DNA from: Apostichopus japonicus
Lineage: Eukaryota; Echinodermata; Holothuroidea; Aspidochirotida; Stichopodidae
DNA length: 64,000 bases
Direction: 5' to 3'
Assembly: GCF_037975245.1 (NCBI RefSeq)
Contig: NC_092571.1
Coordinates: forward strand, 16,237,917-16,301,916
The notes beneath the pieces were generated by a model. That model ran no database searches and was not told where the DNA came from. It saw only the letters and a program-made list of their open reading frames with translations. This document shows positions 53,909-64,000 of the stretch, in pieces. The position numbers and the translations under genes were made by a program. Numbering within the stretch: position 1 is the stretch's first letter; each line of letters begins with the position of its first letter.

Positions 53909-54943
53909 TTTTTACGCAAAGTACAGCTTTAAACTCAGCTAAACTGTATTGAATGAAATTATAGACTTAACTGAGGAATAACTGATGAACTTGTCGAACT
54001 CACTCATGTGAATCTCAGCTAGAATTTATGTAATGAAGAATTTTGAATGATTAATTTTACTATAGCCGTCCTGGTTTAAAACTGAAAGAGTCAATTTACA
54101 TTGATTCTATCCCTTCAAGAGAAGTTGACAATAAAAAAGCGCTATATTATATCAAATTAAGTAAAAGTCAAAGTATAAGTCAAAGAGAAACCAAAGCAAA
54201 CTGACTGATACAGACAAAAACTCGATAGGCCTATACCGCTTTAAATCAAGACAGTTTTCTTTATTTAATGTGCAATTAGATCCCAGTTTAAAGTGTAGTA
54301 TATATACACACAAAGGGTGACCTACTCTGTCAAGCTGAACTAGATGCAATACAAATACGGTAATTACCGGTGTCAAGAGGAAACTAAACATCAATTAAAT
54401 TTGGAATGTTTGTCAAGTTCTTCCGAAACAATCACTTATAAAGTTCTAGAAATTTAAGGCTCATTTGGTTGGTACCTAATTCAGATATATCACCACGAGT
54501 CACATAATCGTTTGAAGGTGGATTGCGTCTCCTTCCGTCGTATGATAAATTTAAATAATGGGCGCGGAATCGAACAATTTTATCTTCTCTTCATTTTACC
54601 GTGGAGGTCTGTTTTACCTCCATGATTATACGTATCAACGTAGGTTTAGAACACGTGGTTTATATGTTGGCCTATACGCATGCGCAAGTGGACGTGAGGT
54701 GCATTTGAATTTCATCTGAGTGATCATTTCATCCATCTACCAGGGGTCATTAGTATTACATAGAAATTTGAGAATGCAAATTTCAATGCAATGTTTCAAC
54801 GAATGTCTGATGTTGAGGAGGCGTGTTAAACTTGTCCAATGTTAAAAGTGTCCAAATCAGTGAAGGAGAGTACGTTGAAAGTGTAGGGCTTATAACGACG
54901 CTTGCTTTAATTTCGAAGTAATACAACATTTCTATGCTTGGTA

Positions 54944-55400
54944 GGGGCGGCATGGGCGGATTGACCTACCGGTGCGCCGGTCGGTCCGAGGCTCCGAAGG
55001 CGTCGCTACATTGAGGTGCCATTGCATGCTGCAAGGCTCCAGCGCAGTCGGTTGGAATTTTGCGTCAGTAGCAACTTATGCGCGATTCCGATCCTAAGGG
55101 GGTATTCCTTGCAGAGCCTAGCCGTTTTATCCTTCAAATATACTGGATAAAATTGGTCAAAAGTCTTGTCGCCAGAGTGGTTTACCGGAAAGGAAACGGA
55201 GTGCCGCCGCTGGTCCGAGGCACAGAACGCGCCAGCAGGTTTATAGTGCTGAAATTTCTGGGCCCTTTCTGTTTGGCGCGAAAGGTACTCCAGTCGCCCG
55301 ACTGTGCAAGGCCCCAAATGCGTCACTTCTTTCAAGGCTCCTTCACCACCTGTTGAATCACCGGATCTATCTCTTTGAACATTTACGTTTGAAAAATTCT
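54944..55400. other. GC-rich island of unknown nature
   Basis: About 450 bp that is much richer in G, C and CpG than its surroundings. The word ggtccgaggc recurs (54982-55000 and 55211-55222 areas) and caaggctcc/caaggcccc also recurs, suggesting two very diverged units of about 230 bp. A minus-strand open frame (55503-55006, 165 codons) covers it but matches nothing I recognise. It could be a decayed transposon or a CpG island. Confidence 0.45.
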
Positions 55401-56013
55401 CAACAGCGCCCCCACTTCGGCGGCTCATCAGCGTCAACAGTTTTCTCTTGTAAGAGCCCTGTTCACTTGTTTCACGTTGCCAAGGAGATTGAACAGGAGA
55501 CAAATGCCTCTACTTTTGAAAAAAATGAAAGTCTGCCCCTTTTCATTAATGTTAAGTGTCTATTTCTGTTAAAGAACATCAGTACCCCATTTTTGTGTGT
55601 AAAGTGTCGACTATTGTTGAACAACAATGTGTACCGGTATTTTGGTAAACTTTGATAATTGTCAAGTGTAACAAGGGGTATAATAGGGTGGGGGGAGGGG
55701 GGTCGAGAAGATTTTAAGAATAGGGACAACCGTGTGGTAATATTAGATAACTCTATCCCCCATCAGTTGTTTACAACTGTGAGCGGATCATAACTAGTGA
55801 CGGGTGAGGGGGGGAGGGGGGTGAACAAGCCTAACCGAGAAGCACAGCTCCTGCAGATTAGCACAAAATAAAGCAGACTAGTATATGCCAGGATAGAATA
55901 AGAGTAAAGAAGACAAGCAAATAAGTTTTCAGGTTGGATGCGTAAACAAGCAATAGACAAAAGTAAAACTATAGTGTCAGCCACAGGGTGGAGGGGGGGG
56001 GGGACTGACTTCA

Positions 56014-56200
56014 CTAGGAGGCTGCCCCAGCCCTGGCAATACCATACTCCCAGGAGTACCTACCATAAAGGAGGGAAAATACCTTTCCCGGTGGCTGGGC
56101 TGTTCGCCCGGAAGTAAACCTTACTTCCTGAGTTCTTCTAGCCACCGGGTTCCTAAACTAGGAGCTCCTTCCCTCTGCCAAAGCCGAAGCCTCATCCTAG
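56014..56200. other. Multi-hairpin element with three-way junction fold
   Basis: Bounded by CTAGGAGGCT (56014-56023) and AGCCTCATCCTAG (56188-56200), inverted apart from a 3-nt insertion. Inside, CCCGGTGGCT (56087-56096) pairs perfectly with AGCCACCGGG (56140-56149). That stem encloses GGGC-TGTTC-GCCC (56097-56109) and GGAAGTAA-ACC-TTACTTCC (56110-56128) with no spacer between stems. Further small hairpins are GGCTG-CCC-CAGCC (56020-56032) and CCTA-AAC-TAGG (56152-56162). No open frame. Either a structured RNA gene/SINE or a foldback transposon; family unknown. Confidence 0.6.
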
Positions 56201-56256
56201 GTTTTAATGTCGAGGTTGTCTAGGGAAGATTTTAAAGTATTATTAGGTTTGGTAAC

Positions 56257-56293
56257 TAGGTACTAGGTACTAGGTAGGAGGAGGAGGAGGAGG
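56257..56293. repeat. Short simple repeats
   Basis: Three taggtac/taggtag units followed by a (GGA)n run, about 60 bp after the structured element. Confidence 0.8.
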
Positions 56294-59200
56294 TTATTAA
56301 TATTGTAGGTCAAGGAGAAGGGTGTCCTTTAACTATTTATTTTGTTGTTTGAAATAACTAGGTGATCAAAAAGTGGGATGGTATTTGCCGCTTCAGGCAG
56401 CTTCTATTTATCTTTTTTATTTTTTTGTAGATATATACCTAGGGATGGTCAGACAAATTCAGATGGCATTGCTGTGGATAATATTTAATTTGTTTTTGAA
56501 ACGTTGATAATTAGTACAGCGCATTATGAGTCAGTGATTTACAAAATATTTTCTTCGTTTCGTGGTGAGTTGGATTATACGGTCAATTCTCTTTGTTATA
56601 TAAACTAATAGCTAACTTCTATTGTAATCCAGACCACGCGATGATTAAGTTGTTTCTATTGTTACTACCGTTCAAATAGTGTTTGTCTATGACACGTGTT
56701 TGCTTATCACTGCAGTCACGATAAGACTGAAATATATTATCTACCAATTCAGTAACAATTGACATTGGAGTTTTTTTTTCTCTTTGCTTTAATAACCATA
56801 AAAATTTGAAACATGTTCAGACTTGTTTCTGCTTTTACAGTATAATAGAGAACTGAGTATAATGACAAACCAATACATCTATACAGGGTGTATGGTGTAC
56901 ACTAACATGAGCAGAAAACTAGAACCACACACACACAAAATTACACACTGCGATTGCATTGTGTTTGTATGTGATAGTAATACACGGTGCTGTTATAGAT
57001 ACGTCTTCATACCAAGACCTAGTCAATGCATTCCAAATGCAAAGTGACTCAAACAGGCTTGTTTGAAGTCCTCCACCACCCCCCCTCCCCTTGGGCATTG
57101 GGCGATAAGATGAATAAGATGGGTCGAAAAGACAAGAGATAAACTACAGGCGATCTTCGAATTGACTCGAAGTAGTGTCGTGTGCAAGGGGTTTGGGTTA
57201 TACATGGGAGTCTAGTTTCAACGACACCAACACCACATCGGTCCCCTTATAATCATTGATCCGCATCTGGTAATTCCATAAAAGTTCATGCCCCTACCTA
57301 AATCAGTCGGAGGAATGTTTATAATTTGCTTTTCCCCCGTTCCCACCCCAGCGACCACACCCGTCCCCTTTCCCCATTACCACAACGTCTTTGACATAAC
57401 GTGCACGTCAGTCATGCGACCTTATTGAATTGCTTTGTCAACTCGGTAATGACGTTGGAACTTAGCAAACTAAACATATCTGATTCAAAGATTTCGTCGG
57501 AAAAGGTTTCTCTCATTAAGAAAAAAAAAAGATCGATGACGCACATACTCCGAACAGGGCGGTCCCACTACATACTTTTAATTTTCTGTCATTGAATAAC
57601 AAACTGCTCGAGTGTGATGTTTTAATTGTAGTAGCCTATATAGTTACAATTGTTATTCTGATACCTGGTACCTTTGGTATGTTGGCAGTAATTCAACGAA
57701 TCAACACAAAAACCTTCTTGCCCATAAAATGCAGTTACCTGAAGGTTAGCATAATTAGTTTATGGCAGCGCCATTCGCCTTGAGTGTGTAATCGTTTAGT
57801 CTTTTTCATACATTTTCTTCGGTACACTGACAATTCTCCCTAGTTCGTCCAGTCTGATTTCGCATCTTCAGCCTCTCTTACTCTCTTATTGAGCATATCC
57901 CGTCCTACCCTTCCCCTCTCAGGGGCCGCGATTAAAGGGAGCGGGGAAAGGAGGCGGCCAAATGCACCTCCACCACCTCCATCTTCAATCTGCGGTAAAA
58001 CGTTCCGTCAAGGGATAATTTGCATCCAGTCGGGGAAGAATTAGACCACTCCTCCAGTCCCATGCATGACACCCTTTCATGAGGTTCATACTCCAACCTA
58101 AATCTGTCGGGGTATATATAGAATCCCCTCCCCTCCTACCTTTGATATTCTCTTTACGTTACCCTCTCCACAGCCTGTGTGACCATGGCTAAGCAGACAA
58201 AAAAAAATTGGGGGAGGGGGGTCAGACAAATGTTTAGGGACCAATCCCCCTCCCCGTGGCTACACCACTGAGTTAAATGCGACTTTCTTTTCGTGTGCAC
58301 CGTTTGTTTGAAGTAAACAAACGCAATTATAGCCTACCGTACATATAATATAAGCCTATACCGAATATTGGGCGGTTAACGTCTACTTTTGTCTACCCAT
58401 TGCGGCTTTTAGCCAGTCGTAATCAAAGGCTTAAGTGGTCGTACAGGTGTGAAATAAACAACACCTTGTAGGGAACCTTTTGCTTTCTTATGTTTTCCAT
58501 TTCCGTAAAGTATAGCTGACACGCGAAAATATCGCATAGAAATGTTACTTAGCCTTCACTTGGTCACTATAAATGTCGACAAACAACAGTGTTATCTTTA
58601 TCCCTGAACCCGGTTGTGTTTTTATTACATTCTTCTTAAACCATACGTCAAGGATTTGACAAAAACACTAGACGTTTCGTTATGTAAACGCCTTAATTTG
58701 ACATGTGTGTGCTTTATTTACATACGCCAAGTTCGGTGAATGGTAGCTAAATTTTCGTATGGTTGTGAATGTCTTTGGTTTGGGCAATGAATAGATCAGA
58801 AGTCTCTCAAGTGGTTTGTCGAGATTACCTCGTCTTGTTGGATATTCAAAGACCTGTAGGGATATCGTGTCTCGTTGGGTTAGCATTTCTGAAATGTTGG
58901 GAAGTTTAAACACCGTTAACTCTTGTTATAATCATATAGGCGTATACGTACGAATAGCGGCCTGGGGAGGGGAGGGGGTCAGGGTAGTTACGAAGAGGGG
59001 TAGATGAGGGGAGTTTCCTCAAAAGTGAGAAATGGAGTGTGTCTTCCTCCATCAGTCTTACTACGGTACGGATGCACTCGGCACGCCGGTGCTTGATTAT
59101 GCAGATGGATCGATTGCGAATAGAACGCCCTACAATCAAATGTTTCATGCTATTTGTTTCATATCCTTCTATTTTTTTTAATTGAACCCGTGGTTTCCAG

Positions 59201-59434
59201 TGAGGTGATAATATGTAGTGTATACAATTCATGACAGTTGGTCACACATTTTCCCTGGTTTGTAACAATTATATGAGCAACTTCAAGATTCGATACCAAG
59301 ATAAAAAAGTGTGTCACGCTTTTGCTTATAATCAGACGAACTAACTGATTTAAAAATAGTATTTGAGAACATGTATATACCTTATAGTCAACCTTCAACC
59401 TCTCAATATTGTAATCATCTGTGACGTCATAGAT

Positions 59435-59673
59435 GTGTTTCTCATACTCCTTAAAAAGATATCACTTTCGTAGGTTGTTTTATACATATAATATTTTTCA
59501 ATATTTATACACTTTCCATATTCATATATATAGCTTCTTTTACTCTTGGAGGGAGGTTGGGGGGGGGGGGGGTTAAAGCACGGGGTGTTTCTCATATGCA
59601 TGACAACAATTTTTTCATAGATTGCTTTATACATGCTATATTTGTCAACATTACTGCACTTTCCTATTTGTGT
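59435..59673. repeat. Diverged tandem duplication, 150-bp offset
   Basis: Copies start at 59435 and 59585 (gtgtttctcata ... tttatacat ... acactttcc or gcactttcc) and are separated by a G run. The minus-strand frame 59679-59395 translates to two similar peptides (GKC..., MYK..YE, MRNT); see findings. Confidence 0.75.
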
Positions 59674-61639
59674 GTACATAAAGCATACTTTTGTTCACTA
59701 AATGTGTTTCGGTGTCAGTCTCTCCGGTCTGCAGCGTTTTGATCGAGAAGCTCATAAAATTCTCTTATAAACCTCACTCAATTCAGTAAGTGAACATTCG
59801 TAGGAATTAATCTATTATTTTGTTACATAATTTCAATTTATTTTGTTTTGATTTGTATTATTCCAATCACAGTAATAACTGCAGTTGTATTATTAGCATT
59901 AACAACATCTCCATTGTATACGTCGCTTGCTTGTTTATCTTTCTGAGGTTCCCGCCTTTTTACCACAGTCGCCATTTGCTTTTGTTGCTCAGGTTTAAGA
60001 CGCTTCTATGGTTCAGATACTAAATTGTCATATGAATATTTCCGACGTTCGACTGTAGAATAAGAAACAGGGTTTCCCTAACACCACCCCCTCCCCCAAC
60101 CCTCCCTCCCTCACGTCCCACCAACGTGTGGTCTTACCCATGCGCATATCGAACCAAGTACGACAATTCATGAATCCCTATATGGATGTCCGTGCAAAAC
60201 GTTGTACCAGGCTCCGTTTGGGCAAAGTGGGATTAAACAAGGGGTCTGCAGGAAAACCATGGGATGGGGAACTTGGCGAACGGCAACTTCATCGATTTAA
60301 TTGCATATGCTGACAGAACTACTTGGTAATTAATAATACCAACAATACTAACTAACACTTATTAGGCGCTAATTATAAACAAAAGTTGTCAAAAGCGCCG
60401 TATACAAATAACAATAATGACTAAAATAACCACTATCCCAACAAGTTTGAAGGTGGGTTGTACGGATTGTATACCAATCTCGGTTCTGGGATTAAATTCT
60501 CATTTCTGTCATGTAAATTAAACTCTTTAAGATATCCAACAGAGGTGACCTATATCTTAGGGCGTCGGGGATACGCTGAAATAAAAATGACAACATTTAA
60601 CAAAGGTAAACTAATTCACGTTGTTCTCAGAAAGAGAAACTCTTTTGTTTAGAAAAAAAAAATTGAAAAAGAAGAAGAAATATATATTTAAAACAAATGC
60701 TGACATGTTGATAAGATGTTAATATATATTTACCTCTCCATATAAAAGTTAACCAGTGATAGGCCCATAGATAAGAAAATGGTTTCTCTTTTATAAAGGC
60801 AACAACATTTAGCTCTAAAATCTCGAGCAGGTGTATTTGAGCAGGTGACGTCAATGCATGGGAATTAATTCAATATATGAAAAAAAAATCATAAATTAAT
60901 TAATCGGTTGGTTTAGAAGAAAATCTCATAACAATACATCCATTTTTTTACTGCAATTCTTCCAAAGAATCTTTCAAGCAGGTGTTAAAACTGTCGATGA
61001 ATAATAAAAAATATATATAAAAACCATTAAAAAATTGAGTATATAATATGCTAATAATATTTGAACTTGAAATAAGCATCATGTGTATAGTGCATGCTTT
61101 TTCTACGATTTGAGAACAAAAGAAAAGTAAAAATTGAAATGGATAGAAATTATCACTAAAAGAAGTCCATGGAGAACGGAAAAGGATTTGAGGAGGGGTA
61201 GGAGCGGGGATGATTTGGCACAAGGGGGTACAAGGGGGCACAGGGGTAGTAATGGAAAATTGATTCCTTTTTTTCTTTTTTTGAGATCATATAATTACAC
61301 CAATCAAATTAACAGTTTTGTCTCAAATATACCTGCAGTAGATGCCAATATAATCCTTATACCGTGAGACAGTTGTTTTTTAATAAAATGACTTTCGTCA
61401 TTAACTACCGTGTATATAGCCTAAAAGTATTGTTACAAAACTATTATATACAGAGGCCTCTATACGGTACCATCCTCGAATAGATCCAATGATGGCTCAT
61501 GACCATTATACGTGATTACAGTAACGAGGAACGCGTTCAACATTAAATTAAATTAAAAACATCATCACAGGAGCAAAGAACCTCCTCTCAAACTTTCAAT
61601 GTCTCTTTTCATCTTTGTAATGGGTTAGCTATCATCATG

Positions 61640-63120
61640 GAGTTAATTGGTTCAAGATCCCATGGTCTTGAGCACGAATTGCTGCTCTTCAAAAGAGTTT
61701 TGATAATTTGAACCAGATTAAGTAGGGATTATACAATAGAGTCGGTAACCATTAAAGACCGGATAAACCCTGATGACCAAAAAGCGATTCAAATGACTAT
61801 ATGTGAGAAAACTTGACTTTCCCATTGTATTCATTGAAAGGATAACATGGTCTTAACCCTTTTGGTTCTAGTAAGAACGACAAAGGGATTGGGTATGAGA
61901 AGATGATAAACCCACGGTTACATTAATGGAATGCCGAAAAGATCAAGAAATTGATCTCTTTAAAACGAACAATAGGTTGTGTCATACCCTCATATAGACG
62001 CGATAATTAAGACCTACGCATGGTTTTATTTTTTGTTTCTTGAAGTCCACTACCACAGTTACACGACACAGTCATTTTTGTAACGTGAGGACGACACTGA
62101 GGGATGAGGAGGAGGGGAGATTGGGACATGGAGGAGGGGGGAGTGTGGATGCTTACGGCAGTCATAAGCACAGGATAAAGACGTGTTTATAATGACACGA
62201 AGTAAAACTTACAATGTGAGATTATTATGTTTACAACAGACCAGTAAAATGTCCCATAATGTATGTCAATTATTTAAAGATCGTTAACGTCTGCTTGAAT
62301 TTATATGTATCTGTCGTGGGAATCGTAACTTTGCGGAGAACATGCATGTGCAAGCTGGAGTGCAATAATAGTGTTGCGTTGTAAAACTTAACCATGATCC
62401 TTCAACCAATAAGAAACAATTTGACAAAGGTCAATGTTTCTTCTAACACGAGTTGCGATTGGCCTATTTAGGACGGAACATAACATGTTAAGATTAGACA
62501 TATAGATGAATTACAACACTTAACTAACGTACAACGCAAAGCAAACACTTACAACGGAGACTTATATAAAATAATTTGTATATATTAACAACGAAATTAC
62601 GGAAAATAGGATTTTGCATCACTCAATAACTTTATTTTCGTTAACTTGCAATACGCATTTTTATGTGGTAAAATTTTAGCATTTCGTTGTGAAAAATAAT
62701 TACAACACGCTACGACACATCGCATATTTCTATGCTTATTATGACGGCCGCATGTTTCCATAGATGTTAACCAACTTAATCGTCATCCCTTTACTTGGTT
62801 CGAGATATCGCCGAGGCTCCATTTGAAAAGAGTTTTGGATCATTTTAACAAGATTAGGAGGTATACAATAGAGTCGTTATCCTTTAAGCTAGGAGCATAA
62901 ACTATGTATGTAAGAGAGCTTGACGCTACCCATTGTATTCATGAGAGATAACATAGTATAAACCACTTTGGTCCTGAAAGAACGACAATAGGAAAGGGGG
63001 GGGGGGGGAGATGAGAAAATCCACTGTTACATTAATAGAAATGCCGAAAAGATCAGGAATTTGAATTCGTATTCAACGAACAATAGGTTGCGTGCGATAA
63101 CTCATATACAGACGCTGTCA
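61640..63120. repeat. Diverged direct duplication, about 1.1-kb offset
   Basis: 61690-62000 and 62830-63110 share in order aaaagagtttt, acaatagagtcg, cccattgtattcat, ataacat, agaacgacaa, ttacattaat, atgccgaaaagatca, cgaacaataggttg and catata. A G-rich stretch follows both (62098-62152, 63191-63240). Similarity over the rest of the 1.1 kb is doubtful. Confidence 0.8.
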
Positions 63121-64000
63121 TATAGTCACTTGAAATTTAGTATACGGCCATGTATCTATACTCGGTAGCCTATCTTGTTCCGTGCTGATGAGAGCGGAGG
63201 CTGGTGGGTAGGCTGGTGGGGAAGGGGAGGGGTGGATGGGTGCGATTATTGTTACAGATATAAGAACCGGTAACAGCTTTATGTGAGGTTGTTTTCCAAA
63301 ACGTCAACAATATATAAAATATTACAAGTTTCCATTTCTAATCTCCTGCATGTGAAAACCTTGTCACTTCATGATGATGTGGCCCCTTTCCCCCACCGTC
63401 CCTCCGGATCACGGAATGCCTATTCAGAGCCCCCCCCCCCCGCCCTTCATATACATCTATTCACTGTTACACTGTAAACACGTCTTCTATGGAATGTAAT
63501 GTATACCACCCATGGTACCATATGTCCATGTTGTAAACGATATTGAACATAATTCACTATATGTCGATAAGTTATACTAATATGTGGCTTAAGTCGACAA
63601 ACAATATTTTATTGCAAAACCATGGAACGCCGAAAAGAGCTACAAAATAAGTAAATCGTCGGTCACACTTTGCAATATGTAATGTATAACTCGTCGCTTG
63701 ATATTAAAGAGCAGTGTTAAAGGGGGACACTAGCCAACTATCATTATTAGTCTATGTGATAGAGATAAACACTTTGCCAAACAAGTAAGAAAATATTTCT
63801 TCCATCTGGGAAATGTCACATATTTAATGTTCCTTCATACACATGGATTAACCACTTGAACAAGTCTAAATATGATATCATCGAGCCACAATATGCTTAC
63901 ATTTTTCTCAAGGTTTTCCTTATTTGTTAATATGTTTATTTTTCTGTAATGGAGATGGGTTTTGCAAAATGTTGAATCCAAAATATTGAATCTCTTAACA

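Larger units (their letters stand above)
46272..64000. other. Repeat-bearing region without recognised protein gene
   Basis: 17.7 kb upstream of the dehydrogenase gene. No exon chain with conserved protein could be read on either strand. It presumably includes the dehydrogenase promoter and first non-coding exon, whose positions I cannot fix. Distinct elements are listed separately; the stretches between them are AT-rich and featureless apart from G/C runs (for example 48081-48093, 48486-48499, 55996-56004, 59558-59571, 62997-63009). Confidence 0.6.

Noticed and set aside
55006-55503. 165-codon minus-strand frame
   Set aside because: Open because the island is GC-rich; no domain, signal or repeat peptide recognised. 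Kept only as part of the GC-island finding.

Overview
This is eukaryotic, AT-rich, intron-rich animal DNA. It has GT-AG introns of 1 to 10 kb, abundant microsatellites, minisatellites, MITE-like and tRNA-derived repeats, and many long G or C homopolymer runs. The style suggests a marine invertebrate, perhaps a deuterostome such as an echinoderm; this assignment is an inference from gene and repeat style only.

Region 1 (801-32871, + strand) is the 3' part of a large non-receptor tyrosine kinase gene of the ACK family (TNK2-like). Eight coding exons could be joined, all with AG/GT borders and matching phases. In order they encode the end of the kinase domain, a divergent SH3 domain, a lysine-rich stretch leading into a canonical CRIB (Cdc42-binding) motif, and a long disordered proline-, serine- and arginine-rich tail. 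The visible part is 1390 codons plus stop. The 5' half, including the kinase active site, lies before the window. The tail carries SH3 ligands (PPLPPR, PPRKP) and tyrosine motifs typical of docking proteins (YxN, YDTP and three YxxM).

Region 2 (32872-38746) is intergenic, between convergent genes, with no gene recognised.

Region 3 (38747-46259, - strand) is a complete eight-exon short-chain dehydrogenase gene of 261 codons. It closely resembles bacterial-type D-3-hydroxybutyrate dehydrogenase, and all catalytic and substrate-contact residues I could place are present.

Region 4 (46260-64000) shows no recognisable protein gene. It holds repeats, including a tRNA-derived SINE with three perfect tail hairpins (52145-52388), a 187-bp element with a perfect three-way-junction fold (56014-56200), a 16-bp direct/inverted array (50027-50113), shuffled repeat copies near 48.4-48.8 kb and a diverged duplication at 61.6-63.1 kb.

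Repeat families recur across the window. A 14-bp palindrome-centred family has four copies, all in one ACK intron. A DR1-like (AGGTCA) minisatellite with an attached (CA/GT)n tract occurs twice in opposite orientation, once at the 3' end of the ACK gene and once in the last intron of the dehydrogenase gene. All function beyond family membership is inferred; no search or folding program was run.
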